From contig NZ_VSRL01000030.1 of NCBI RefSeq assembly GCF_012184385.1, positions 1-59,077 of the forward strand: a DNA stretch of 59,077 nucleotides, read 5' to 3'. Position numbers and translations under genes: made by a program. Source of the DNA: Lentzea indica (GTDB lineage Bacteria; Actinomycetota; Actinomycetes; Mycobacteriales; Pseudonocardiaceae). Below the pieces are notes generated by a model that was given only the letters and a program-made list of their open reading frames with translations, ran no database searches and was not told where the DNA came from. How positions within the stretch are numbered: the first letter of the stretch is position 1; each line of letters begins with the position of its first letter. Of this stretch, positions 50,219 to 59,002 are shown piece by piece.

Positions 50219-50234
50219 CTGATTCACCAGTCAA
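50219..50234 (+). promoter_or_regulatory. Possible operator, copy 1 (CACCAGTCAA type)
   Basis: CTGATTCACCAGTCAA lies 14 bp before the GTG of the SetA-like gene and shares its last ten bases with the palindrome at 52740. Its own arms match imperfectly. It may be a weaker copy of the same regulator site. Confidence 0.35.
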
Positions 50235-50247
50235 CACGCACGATGGC

Positions 50248-51429
50248 GTGGTGACGGCACTCAGCGAGCGATCCTCCTCGCCGCTCCTTTCCCGGACGTT
50301 CCTCCAACTCTCCGTCATCAGCGTCGTCTCCGGCGTCTCGATGGCGTTCGCAATGCCGTTCAACTCGCTGTTCCTGACCTCCGAGGTCAAGGTCACGCCG
50401 GTTCAGCTGAGTGCGTTCCTGATCGCGAGCCCGCTCGCGTCCGTGCTCGCCAGCACGATCATGGGCAAGCTGTCGGACGGCCGGGTGCAACGCCGGTACC
50501 TCCTCGTCGCGGGCGGTGTCTCCGGAGCGATCGGCTACGGCCTCTTCGCCGTGCTGCGCGACTACTGGTTCCTGCTCGGCACGTCCGTGATCTTCGTGGC
50601 GATCACGTCCTCGCTGCTCCCGCAGATCTTCGCCTACGGCCGCGCGGTCTCGCGGGGACCGTCGATGATGGTCAGCGTCCTGCGCACGCTCCTGTCCGTC
50701 GCGTGGGTGGCTGGGCCGCCGCTGGCCGCGCTGATGGTCGCCGAGACCGGGTGGGTCGGGCTCTTCACCGCCACGGCGTTGCTGCAGCTCGGCGTCGCGG
50801 TGCTCGCCTTCACCCTCCCGGTCCCCGTGGCCGAGCCGGAGGAGAAGGTCGAGGAGGAGGAGACCGGGCCGTCGCGTGGCGGGATGTCGGTCGTCGCCGC
50901 GGCGTTCGTGTTCCTGCAGGGCGCGGTCGGGCTCGCGGTGAGCGGCCTGCCCCTGTTCGTCACGACCGAGCTGCACGGCACCGCGGGAGACGCCGGTCTC
51001 GCGATGGGGCTCTGCGCGGCGCTGGAGATCCCGATGATCCTGTGGTTCGGGTCGTTGGCGAACCGCATGTCGCAGCACAAGCTCGTGCTCGTGGGCGCGG
51101 TGATCGCGTTGAGCTACCACGGCCTGATGCTGTTCACCGACGCTGTCTGGCAGGTGATGGCCGCACAGCTGTTGCACGCCACCGTCATCTCGCTCGTGAT
51201 GGGTGTGGGCCTCACCTACTTCCAGAGCCTCGACCTCGGCCGCCCAGGCCACGCGTCGACGATGTTCAGCAACACCCAGATCGTCGGCGGCATGATCGCG
51301 GGCGCGCTGCTCGGCGCGTCCCAGCAGCTCGGTTTCCGCTGGGTCTACGGGTTCAGCCTGACGATGTGCGTGCTCGGGCTGGCGCTGTTGCTGGTGGCGG
51401 GCAGGGTCACTGGATCGTCGAGGCCGTGA
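50248..51429 (+). CDS. SetA/SetB-like sugar efflux MFS transporter
   Basis: A 393-residue major facilitator with about 12 helices and the loop MGKLSDGRVQRR (residues about 72-83). The overall pattern (MAFAMPFNSLFLTSEVKVTPVQLS; FSNTQIVGGMIAGALLGASQQLGFRW) resembles the SET family exporting sugars and glycosides. A charged loop EEKVEEEETG lies between halves. GTG at 50248 (or 50251) has no strong ribosome binding site. The 3' end overlaps the convergent beta-helix gene by 23 bp. Confidence 0.88.
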   Translation: MVTALSERSSSPLLSRTFLQLSVISVVSGVSMAFAMPFNSLFLTSEVKVTPVQLSAFLIASPLASVLASTIMGKLSDGRVQRRYLLVAGGVSGAIGYGLFAVLRDYWFLLGTSVIFVAITSSLLPQIFAYGRAVSRGPSMMVSVLRTLLSVAWVAGPPLAALMVAETGWVGLFTATALLQLGVAVLAFTLPVPVAEPEEKVEEEETGPSRGGMSVVAAAFVFLQGAVGLAVSGLPLFVTTELHGTAGDAGLAMGLCAALEIPMILWFGSLANRMSQHKLVLVGAVIALSYHGLMLFTDAVWQVMAAQLLHATVISLVMGVGLTYFQSLDLGRPGHASTMFSNTQIVGGMIAGALLGASQQLGFRWVYGFSLTMCVLGLALLLVAGRVTGSSRP

Positions 51430-52573
51430 CCTTCGGTTTGTCTCCCGCGCCGAGGTAGAAGATCCCCTTGATGGTCTCGAAGCCGAGGCTGGGGTTGCGG
51501 CGCAACGTGGAGCCCTCCACGGACATGCTGCCCGAGTTGTCGTTGCTGACGAAGAACACCGCGCCACCGCCCTCGTTGGCCTGGTTGTCCTCGATCAGCG
51601 AGCCCACGACCCGCAGGGTGAACGTGTTGCCGTCGTTGTAGATCGCACCACCGCTGCCGCCGCCCGGCGTGCCTCCGCGCGCCGGGTTGGCGCCACGGCC
51701 GATGGCCTTGTTGCCCTTCATCAGGCTGTTGAGCACCACCCACGACGTGCCGATGCTGCTCAACGCACCGCCGTTGGAGCACACACCGCCTTCGAACGTG
51801 CTGCTCGTGATGTACACGGGTCCGTCGCGGAACTGGTCGAGCACGCGGATCGCCGCACCGCCGAGGTCGGGGCCGGTGGCATCGCACTTGTTGCCGGAGA
51901 AGCGGGAGTTCACGACCTTGAGCCGGCCGCCGCGCACGAACAACGCGCCGCCGCCACCGCCCTCGGCCGCGTCACCGGTCGAGTTGCCGTCGGCGAGAGT
52001 GATGTTCTGGACGACCAGCGTCGGCGCGTCCTGGTCCTGGCAGTGCGAGGTCGTGATGCCCAGCGCCTTGTCGCAGGTGTTCTGATAGAGCACACGGCGT
52101 TGTCCCTGGCCGCTCAACGTGATCCGGCCGCCGCCGTCGACGACGACCTTCGCGCCGGAGTTCGTGCGGACCTTCGCGGTGGCGGCCATCGGGATGGTGA
52201 GCGGGTTCGGCCCGCAGCTGAACGTGATGATCCCGCCGGCGGCGACCGCGTCGACCACGGCCTGCGATGTGCAGCTCGCGGGCGTGCCGGTGCCGATCAC
52301 GCGGGTGGGCTTGGAGGTGTCCTCGGCGGCGGCTTCCGGTGGCACCGCGGCGGTGCCGTTGGGATTGCCGAACTTCGCCGGTGGCGGTGGAGGCGGGGGA
52401 GCGGAGGACGGCGGGGGTGCGGCGCTGCTGCTCGGCGGTGGCGTCACCACGGTCACGGTCTGCGATGGCGACGCCGTGGGTAACGACGGAGCGGCGACGG
52501 GGGAACCCTGGATCGTCGTGCCGCAGCCGGCCACGAGGGCGGCCAGCAGCACGACTACCTGTCTACCTGACAT
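51407..52573 (-). CDS. Right-handed beta-helix lipoprotein
   Basis: A 388-residue exported protein. Lipobox LAALVAGC ends at residue about 17. A Pro/Ser-rich spacer (SSAAPPPSSAPPPPPPP) follows, then a parallel beta-helix from about residue 95: repeats such as VVDGGGRITLSG, LVVQNITLADGN, LKVVNSRFSGN, VYITSSTFEGG, LRVVGSLIEDNQANEGGGAVFF. This fold occurs in pectate lyases and other polysaccharide-active proteins; no catalytic residues are assigned. ATG at 52573 places the lipobox correctly. Confidence 0.85.
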   Translation of the reverse strand: MSGRQVVVLLAALVAGCGTTIQGSPVAAPSLPTASPSQTVTVVTPPPSSSAAPPPSSAPPPPPPPAKFGNPNGTAAVPPEAAAEDTSKPTRVIGTGTPASCTSQAVVDAVAAGGIITFSCGPNPLTIPMAATAKVRTNSGAKVVVDGGGRITLSGQGQRRVLYQNTCDKALGITTSHCQDQDAPTLVVQNITLADGNSTGDAAEGGGGGALFVRGGRLKVVNSRFSGNKCDATGPDLGGAAIRVLDQFRDGPVYITSSTFEGGVCSNGGALSSIGTSWVVLNSLMKGNKAIGRGANPARGGTPGGGSGGAIYNDGNTFTLRVVGSLIEDNQANEGGGAVFFVSNDNSGSMSVEGSTLRRNPSLGFETIKGIFYLGAGDKPKVTASTIQ

Positions 52574-52739
52574 GCCGGGCACCCTAAACCTCGTGCCACA
52601 GCGGGCAAAGCACCCTCTGAAACGCCGCGAGACCAAGGCGTTTCGCAGGTGTTTCACGACCGTGACCAGGAAACCGGGACAAGATCCGGTTTTTCCGGCC
52701 CGCGGGCCCGGTGTGCGCAGGTGCGGGACGGTACTTAGC

Positions 52740-52755
52740 TTGACTCACCAGTCAA
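52740..52755. promoter_or_regulatory. Possible operator, copy 2: perfect 6-bp inverted repeat
   Basis: TTGACTCACCAGTCAA consists of TTGACT and AGTCAA arms around CACC, typical of TetR-family sites. It lies in the 334-bp divergent region between the beta-helix gene (start 52573) and the surface protein gene (start 52908), which otherwise shows no gene. Confidence 0.5.
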
Positions 52756-52907
52756 TTTTCGAGGACCCTGCTGGTCAGTCGTTGTGACGGAACGTAGACG
52801 AAACGACCGAGCGGCCTACACAGCGTGCGGTGCATTGAGTTCAAACGACACGTTCGTGAAAGAACCACGCGTTCGAGTGGCCCTGTGTCCCTGGCACACT
52901 GCGCTCC

Positions 52908-53828
52908 GTGCCCACCGAGTTCCCCGACGAACCACCGACCGAGCGCCATCTGGCGCCGGACCCAGTGTTGATGGAGGCCGCGCGCGCCAGGGGCCGCGAA
53001 CGCTGGGCCTCGGCCGGTGATCTGCCGGTGCCGGAGGAGAAGCCACCGGGCCGTCCGCTCAACCCGCGCATCGCCGCGATCGCCGCCGTGACCGCACTCC
53101 TAGTCCTCGCGGGAGTGGCGATCGTGTCCTTCGGTGGCGGGTCGGGCGACGGCGGCACGGACCTCGCGCAGCCCTCGCACAGCTACGTGCCCGGCCTGAT
53201 CACGCCGCCGGAGGCGTTGCCGGACGAGTCCTCTGCGGCGCCGTCGAACAGCATGAACCCGACGCTCGCGTCCTCCATGCTGGGCCTGATCCCGACGACG
53301 ACACCGGCCGGGCCACCGCCCGCGAACGACGGCAACCGGGCTCCCAGTGGTGCCAAGTCGTTCACGACGGGCCCCGGTTGCGGCGGCTACACCAACGTCG
53401 GCTCGTACCGCGACGGCAGGAAGGGCTGGGTCGACCACGGGGACGGCAAGTGCGGCTCGACCTTCGTGTCGATCCCGATGTCCGGCGATGCACGCCGTGA
53501 CGACAGCTCCGCGTACGGCATGTGGACGTTCGCCGCGTCGGGCACGTGCGACGTGTCGGTGCACATCCCGAACGGCAACCTCGAGGAGGTCGGGGGTAAC
53601 CCGACCGTGTACTACATCTTCGACCGCAACGGCGTCGGCGGCACCCCGATGGCGTCGTTCGCGATCAAGCAGGTCGACAAGCGCGGCCAGTGGGTCAGCG
53701 CGGGGAAGTTCAAGGCCAGCGGAAACCTCACCGTGCAGCTGCTCACCCGAGGTCAGGACTGGAACAGCTCCGGACCCACCTACGCCCATCACGCCGCGAG
53801 TGCCATCAAGGCAGACTGCACGGCGTGA
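52908..53828 (+). CDS. Single-pass cell-surface protein of unknown function
   Basis: A 306-residue type II membrane protein: a cytoplasmic N-terminus of about 54 residues (PTEFPDEPPTERHLAPDP), one helix IAAIAAVTALLVLAGVAIVSF, a Ser/Pro-rich spacer (residues about 80-155), then an extracellular domain with four cysteines (GPGCGGYTNVGSYRDG, GKCGSTF, GTCDVSV, KADCTA). It resembles adhesive or carbohydrate-binding beta-sandwich domains but no family is recognised. GTG at 52908 lacks a strong ribosome binding site. It overlaps the phosphatase start by four bases. Confidence 0.75.
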   Translation: MPTEFPDEPPTERHLAPDPVLMEAARARGRERWASAGDLPVPEEKPPGRPLNPRIAAIAAVTALLVLAGVAIVSFGGGSGDGGTDLAQPSHSYVPGLITPPEALPDESSAAPSNSMNPTLASSMLGLIPTTTPAGPPPANDGNRAPSGAKSFTTGPGCGGYTNVGSYRDGRKGWVDHGDGKCGSTFVSIPMSGDARRDDSSAYGMWTFAASGTCDVSVHIPNGNLEEVGGNPTVYYIFDRNGVGGTPMASFAIKQVDKRGQWVSAGKFKASGNLTVQLLTRGQDWNSSGPTYAHHAASAIKADCTA

Positions 53829-54355
53829 CGAGAGATTTGCATCTGGTCCGGCACGGTGAGGCGACGAAGGACGAGTCCCGGCTGACCGCACGCGGTCGAA
53901 AGCAGGCCGAGCTGCTCGCGGAACGGTTGCGCGGCACGGGTTTCGCGGCCGTTCACCACGGTCCGCTGCCTCGTGCCACCGAAACCGCGTCGATCATCGC
54001 CGGAGTGCTGCGCGTGCCGTGCAGGGTCGAGGCAGCGGCCGACGACTACGTGCCGCACTTCGTCCCTGATCACGACGAGTTCTTCGACCAGTTCCCCGAG
54101 TCGGAGCGCACTCGCGGGCCCGCCCTGGCGCATGAGGCCGAGACGCGGTTCGCGCGTCCCGGCGACGGCCCGGTGCTGGTGGTGACGCACTCGTTCCTGA
54201 TCAGCTGGCTGGTCCGGGACGCGCTGGACGCCCCGCCAGAGCGGTGGCTGACGCTGAACCACGACAACGCCGCGCTGACGGTCATCCGCTACACGACCGG
54301 CAAGTCACCGAGGCTCGTCAGGTTCAACGACAGCGGGCACCTCACCGGCCTGTGA
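53825..54355 (+). CDS. Histidine phosphatase (phosphoglycerate mutase-like)
   Basis: A 176-residue branch 2-like histidine phosphatase. The LVRHGEA motif at residues about 7-13 carries the phosphorylated His, and VVTHSFL later supplies the second His. ATE in PRATETAS is also usual. GTG at 53825 overlaps the stop of the surface-protein gene (GTGA). It hydrolyses phosphate esters; the substrate is unknown. It converges on the metallophosphoesterase gene with only three bases between stops and no terminator. Confidence 0.9.
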   Translation: MTRDLHLVRHGEATKDESRLTARGRKQAELLAERLRGTGFAAVHHGPLPRATETASIIAGVLRVPCRVEAAADDYVPHFVPDHDEFFDQFPESERTRGPALAHEAETRFARPGDGPVLVVTHSFLISWLVRDALDAPPERWLTLNHDNAALTVIRYTTGKSPRLVRFNDSGHLTGL

Positions 54356-54358
54356 GAG

Positions 54359-55513
54359 TCAGCCCGCTTTCAAGGTCAGCAGGGTGATCTCGCTCGGCGC
54401 GAACACGCGCATCGGCGGGCCCCAGAACCCGGCGCCGCGGCTGGTGTAGAGCTGGGTGCGGTCGCTGTGCCTGCTCAGGCCGGCGACGACCGGCTGCTGC
54501 AGCCGCACCAGGTAGTGGAACGGCCAGATCTGGCCGCCGTGCGTGTGCCCGGACAGCTGCAGGTCCACGCCCGCGTCGACGGCCTTGCGGATCTCCGACG
54601 GCTGGTGCGCGAGCAGCACGACCGGGGCGGTGTCATCGGCCCCGCGCAGTGCGAGGGCGAGGTCGGCGGCGTGGCCGGGCTCGCCCGAGTGGTCGGCCGT
54701 GATGTCGTCGATGCCCGCGAACACCAGGCGGGCATCGCCGCGCTCCAGCGTGTGGTGCTCGTTGTGCAGGGCCTTCCATCCCAGGCGGGTCATGAGGTCG
54801 ATCCAGCCCTGCGCGTTCGAGTAGTACTCGTGGTTGCCGGTGATGTAGAAGCGGTGCTGGGTGTTGACGTCGCCGAGCGGGGTGGCCTGTTCCAGGCGCT
54901 GCTCGGCAGTGCCGTCCGCGATGTCGCCGACGTGCACGGCGACGTCGGCGTTGAGCTTGTTGACCGCGTCGACCATTCCCCGCGACCACTTCGTGCGGTT
55001 GATGGCGCCGTAGTGGGTGTCGGTGATGACCGCTACGGTCAGTCCGTCGAACGCGGGGTCGAGGCGGGGGATGGCGACGTCCTGGCGCTTGATCCGCGGC
55101 ACGCGCATGGCCTCGTAGACGCCGTAGATCGTGACGGTGACGATGAGCACGGCGAGCAGGACCGCGATCAGGCGGGAGCGGAACGGGTTCTCGACGCCGC
55201 CCAGCGCGAGTGCGAGCCTCAGCACGTCGGTGATCAACGTCCAGACGAACGCGATCCAGACGAAACCGAGCAGGAACTGGGAGATCCGTGCGGCACGGTC
55301 GCTGTTGCGCTGGGTGAACAGCACGATCATGGCGATGGCACCGGCCGCGAAGACGATCGCGGCGATCGGGCGGACCGGGTCCGGCCACTCCGCGCTCGCC
55401 GCGAACAGGCCCTCGAACGGCACCCAGAACAGCAGCGTGGTCACCGTCAGAAGGACGAGCGTGAAGACCACGCGCCGTACCGTGATGCGGGGCCGGGCCG
55501 CGGTGGTCGTCAT
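54359..55513 (-). CDS. Membrane-anchored metallophosphoesterase
   Basis: A 384-residue YkuE/YaeI-type protein. Four predicted helices occupy residues about 14-36, 48-67, 79-104 and 114-135. The catalytic domain follows: D165-x-H167 (DTHYG), GDIAD (D197), GNHEYY (N227, H228) and GHTHGGQ. This is the complete calcineurin-like two-metal site. ATG at 55513 follows AGGAGGATGAG. Relatives hydrolyse UDP-linked sugars or phosphoesters at the envelope. It ends close to the histidine phosphatase gene. Confidence 0.92.
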   Translation of the reverse strand: MTTTAARPRITVRRVVFTLVLLTVTTLLFWVPFEGLFAASAEWPDPVRPIAAIVFAAGAIAMIVLFTQRNSDRAARISQFLLGFVWIAFVWTLITDVLRLALALGGVENPFRSRLIAVLLAVLIVTVTIYGVYEAMRVPRIKRQDVAIPRLDPAFDGLTVAVITDTHYGAINRTKWSRGMVDAVNKLNADVAVHVGDIADGTAEQRLEQATPLGDVNTQHRFYITGNHEYYSNAQGWIDLMTRLGWKALHNEHHTLERGDARLVFAGIDDITADHSGEPGHAADLALALRGADDTAPVVLLAHQPSEIRKAVDAGVDLQLSGHTHGGQIWPFHYLVRLQQPVVAGLSRHSDRTQLYTSRGAGFWGPPMRVFAPSEITLLTLKAG

Positions 55514-55543
55514 CGCTCATCCTCCTGAGTTGTCATTTCCAAT

Positions 55544-58504
55544 CTATGTCAACGCACGGATGATGGTTTGTGCGCCTGAGTTGCCGTAGACGTCCATCAC
55601 ACGTGTTCGCAGGGAAACCGGACCCGATTTCACGCTCAGCAGAACCCCGCGGTCGCCGAGCAGGACGTACGACCCTCGCTCCCACGTCTTTCCGTCGTCG
55701 TAGGACACGTCCACGGTGAGCTTCTTGGTCCGACCGGCCGTGGCGGTCTTGTCCAGGCGGAACGGGAGGTTGCCGCCGTCGCGCGCCTCGAACCGGACCG
55801 CGGTGAGAGGGAGCGGGCCGGTGCCTTCCTCCGAGTCGAACTCCCAGGCCGTCCGGACCCGGTCCGTGGCGGCTTCGAGGCGGTACCTGGCTTTGCCCGG
55901 CGGCACCTGGAAGACGCCACCGTCCGGATGCGTGAGGCCGTCGACGAGCTTGCCGTTGCGGTGGAGCTCGGTGTGGCCCTCCAGGCCCTGGTCACCCGCG
56001 ATGCCGTAGTGGCCGGGGGTCGAGTCGGACAGCAGTGCGATGTTCGCGGTGATCATGTTGCCGGTGCGCTGATGCCTTGTCGACGTGACGGCGGGGCCTC
56101 GGACGCTCTGGCTCCACTTCTCCTCGTACGCCTGGCCGTTGGCGTACTTGCGCCAGGTCTGCGCTTGCAGCACCTGCTGGTCCACGACCTGAGCCGACCA
56201 CCATTCGAGGTCGCCGGCCGAGTGGTAGTACGTCGTGTGGGTGCCGGGGAACCGGATGTCGCCGGCGGCGTCTCCCGGTGGTGGCGTGGACAGCGGGTGC
56301 TCGGTGAACGTGACCCAGTCGCCGGTGGCCGTTGGCGCGCCGATCTTGGCGGTCACCTTGGCGAAGTCGGCGTCGGCCGGTTTGGGAAGCGTTGGGGTGA
56401 CAGCGTTTTCCTTGCTGAGCGCGATCGCGCACGGGGTGGTCGTGCCGCTGCAGTTGGCGCTGCCGGGCACGTTCCTGAGGTACTGCACGGCCGTGTAGAT
56501 CATGCCCTGCGCGCTGCCGGGAACCACGTAGACCTCGTCGCCCTGGCTCGCGAACGCCGATCCGTTCGGGGTGCCGAGGCTCGTGCCGACGAGGCCGGTT
56601 CCGCCGGCACCGTTGACCGTGCCCTGGAGTCGTTGGCCTTGGCGGGCGTCCAGGGTGACTTCGGCGCCGTCCTGGCCGACCGTGACGTCCTTGGTCACGA
56701 GTGTCTGCGACGGTTCCCACGGCGGACGGCCGTCGATCGGGCTCGGTACCCAGGTGTAGATCGTGTAGCGGCCTTGCGGTATCTCGCCCTGCAGCGCGCG
56801 GCCGTTGGCGATGCCGCCCGCGTAGAGCTTCTTGTTGTCGTGGTTGGCCATTGCCACCAGGAACCCGTAGCCGCCCGTGCCGTTCGGGGAGCTTTGGCGG
56901 TCGATCGACTGCACCTTGATCTGGCCGACGGCTTGCGTGTTGCTTTGTGTCGACACAGCCGTGCGGATGACGTTGTTGTTGTCGCGCGCGGTGATCACGC
57001 CGCCTGCGCCTGGTTTCGTCGCTGTGAACGTCGCGGTCGCGGTGCTCCTGGCCGGTACCTCGATCGTGGTGCGGTCGGCTTTGACGTTGCCGGGGAGGCT
57101 GAGCGAGAGCTTGATCTTCGCGCTGCTGTCGTTGCGGTAGGTGATCGTGCCGGTGCCCAGCTTCAGCGTGGCGGGTTCGGCGGTGAGCTGCGTTTTCGTT
57201 GCCCTGTCGACGTTCACGATGCCGGTGCCCTGCTCGAACACCGTGGCGTTGATCGGATCCGCGGTGCCGGTGAGCGCGGCTTTGAGGCGGGCAGGCGACC
57301 AGTCGGGGTGCTGCCCTGCCAGGATCGCCGCCGCGCCCGTCACGTGCGGCGCCGCCATCGACGTGCCGCTGGCCAGGGTGTGCCGGTCGTTGATCGGGTA
57401 GCCCATGGACGTGCCCCGGGCACGCGCCGCCGCGATGGCGTGGCCCGGTGCGCTGATCTCCGGCTTCACGGCACCGTCCGTGCGCGGGCCGCGGCTGGAG
57501 AAGTAGCTGAGCTGGTTGTCCTTCGTGACGCTCGCGACCGCCAGCGCCGCGTCCGCCGCTGCCGGCGTGCTCACCGACTCCGCACCGCCTTCGTTGCCCG
57601 CCGCGACAACGAAGAGCGTGTTGTACTTGGCGCTCAACGAGTTCAGCTCCAGGCTCAACTCGTCGGTGCCGTCCGTCGTGTCACCGCCGAGGCTGAGGTT
57701 GACGACCTTGGCGCCCTGCTCCGCCGCCCACCGCATGCCCTCGATGACCGCCGACTCCTCGCAGGAGTACGGCCCGCACACCTTGCCGATCAGCAGGTCC
57801 GCCTCCGGTGCCGTACCCGGCTCGGGCCCCGAGCCGGCGATGATGCCCGCGACGTGCGTGCCGTGGCCGCGCTCGTCGGTGACGTCGTCCTGCTCGGTGA
57901 AGTCCTTGGTGGCCTTGATGCGGCCCTTCAGGTCGGGATGGTCCTGGTCCACTCCCGTGTCGAGGACGGCGACCTTGACGCCCTTCGCGGTGAGGCCGCG
58001 CTGCCAGGCCCTCGGTGCCTTGATCTGCCGGACGCTGTCGTGGTCGAGCGGCTTGAGGATTCGGTCAGGGCTGATCTTCGAGATGCCGGGCAGCTCGCCG
58101 GTTTGGTTCGGGGCGTCCGGGTTGATCTGGTGCCACAGACTGCCGGTGAGTTTCACGGACGTGAGCTGTTCGTCGGAGTGGCGGATGATGACCTTGCTCG
58201 TCGGCTTGGTGACGTCGAACAGCTTCGCGTCCAGCACACCGTTGATGACGAGCTGCTGCGCGTCGAACGGGATGACCGACACCTTGCCCTCGTCCACGGT
58301 CTTGAGGAACGGCATCCGCTCGCGCCCAGGAGCGGGTTTGACGACGACGTTCGGTGGTTTGCCCTGCCGGGCGACCACCTGCACGCGGTCGCCGGTGATG
58401 AGGGTGGTCTCATTTGCCGGTGGGGAGGCAACCGCCGGCGTGACCACGAGTCCTGATATCAAGACCGCGGCCGTGGCGAGCGCGCACCTGCGAAACGTTT
58501 TCAT
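55544..58504 (-). CDS. Secreted subtilisin-like serine protease (S8), large
   Basis: A 986-residue exported protease. The signal peptide ends AVAS near residue 27. A propeptide-like region (ITGDRVQVVAR) precedes the S8 domain: D182 (LDTGVD), H214 (RGHGTHVAG), N304 (AAGNEGG) and S382 (ASGTSMAAPH) give an intact triad and oxyanion Asn. The last 550 residues are beta-rich domains without clear catalytic motifs, probably binding modules. ATG at 58504 is chosen because it opens a normal signal peptide; the longer frame upstream is Arg-rich and lacks support. It is divergent from the TerB-like gene. Confidence 0.92.
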   Translation of the reverse strand: MKTFRRCALATAAVLISGLVVTPAVASPPANETTLITGDRVQVVARQGKPPNVVVKPAPGRERMPFLKTVDEGKVSVIPFDAQQLVINGVLDAKLFDVTKPTSKVIIRHSDEQLTSVKLTGSLWHQINPDAPNQTGELPGISKISPDRILKPLDHDSVRQIKAPRAWQRGLTAKGVKVAVLDTGVDQDHPDLKGRIKATKDFTEQDDVTDERGHGTHVAGIIAGSGPEPGTAPEADLLIGKVCGPYSCEESAVIEGMRWAAEQGAKVVNLSLGGDTTDGTDELSLELNSLSAKYNTLFVVAAGNEGGAESVSTPAAADAALAVASVTKDNQLSYFSSRGPRTDGAVKPEISAPGHAIAAARARGTSMGYPINDRHTLASGTSMAAPHVTGAAAILAGQHPDWSPARLKAALTGTADPINATVFEQGTGIVNVDRATKTQLTAEPATLKLGTGTITYRNDSSAKIKLSLSLPGNVKADRTTIEVPARSTATATFTATKPGAGGVITARDNNNVIRTAVSTQSNTQAVGQIKVQSIDRQSSPNGTGGYGFLVAMANHDNKKLYAGGIANGRALQGEIPQGRYTIYTWVPSPIDGRPPWEPSQTLVTKDVTVGQDGAEVTLDARQGQRLQGTVNGAGGTGLVGTSLGTPNGSAFASQGDEVYVVPGSAQGMIYTAVQYLRNVPGSANCSGTTTPCAIALSKENAVTPTLPKPADADFAKVTAKIGAPTATGDWVTFTEHPLSTPPPGDAAGDIRFPGTHTTYYHSAGDLEWWSAQVVDQQVLQAQTWRKYANGQAYEEKWSQSVRGPAVTSTRHQRTGNMITANIALLSDSTPGHYGIAGDQGLEGHTELHRNGKLVDGLTHPDGGVFQVPPGKARYRLEAATDRVRTAWEFDSEEGTGPLPLTAVRFEARDGGNLPFRLDKTATAGRTKKLTVDVSYDDGKTWERGSYVLLGDRGVLLSVKSGPVSLRTRVMDVYGNSGAQTIIRALT

Positions 58505-58593
58505 GCAGGTCACGCTTCCGGGGCTCACCGTTCCGGAACAAGTGCCGGAACGGCCACAACCGTTCACCGACGTCCCGACATAGAGTAGGGCCC

Positions 58594-58983
58594 ATGATCT
58601 TTTACACCGACGAGGAGAGCCGCACGCTGCGCACCGCCGTGTACGGCGCGATGCTGCTGGTTTCCCACGCCGACCCCGGCCCCGTGCTGGAGGAGCGGTT
58701 CGCCGGCCTGCGCGCGCTCGCGAACCTGTCGCCCGACCTGCGCGTCGTCCTGGGCGCCGCCCGCCCGTCCGTGCCCGCCGGCACCGACGAGGAGATCGAG
58801 CCGCTCGTCCTGGAAGCCCTGCGCCGCTCGATGAAGATCCTCGCGGCCCGCTCGCCGGAGGACGCGGCATCGTTCCCGCGCGCCGTGCTCGCGATCTGCC
58901 GCGAGGTCGCCGAGGCCGACGGTGTCGTGGTGGACGCCGAGGACGCGATGGTCGCCCGCATCGAGGGCGCCCTCGTCATCTAG
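58594..58983 (+). CDS. TerB-like helical protein
   Basis: A 129-residue helical protein. The C-terminal half SFPRAVLAICREVAEADGVVVDAEDAMVARIEGAL resembles the TerB-type acidic helical repeat (VAxADGxVxxxE), linked in other systems to tellurite resistance and membrane stress. The N-terminal half is unassigned. ATG at 58594 has only a weak ribosome binding site. No ter genes are adjacent. Confidence 0.65.
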   Translation: MIFYTDEESRTLRTAVYGAMLLVSHADPGPVLEERFAGLRALANLSPDLRVVLGAARPSVPAGTDEEIEPLVLEALRRSMKILAARSPEDAASFPRAVLAICREVAEADGVVVDAEDAMVARIEGALVI

Positions 58984-59002
58984 ACGAGTAAGTCCTAACT
59001 GA

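Noticed and set aside
55928..58456. 842-codon plus-strand open frame
   Set aside because: Antisense to the subtilase with its full catalytic triad; shadow of codon bias.
58505..58870. N-terminal extension of the subtilase
   Set aside because: Arg/Pro/Gly-rich, overlaps the TerB-like gene, and would bury the signal peptide.
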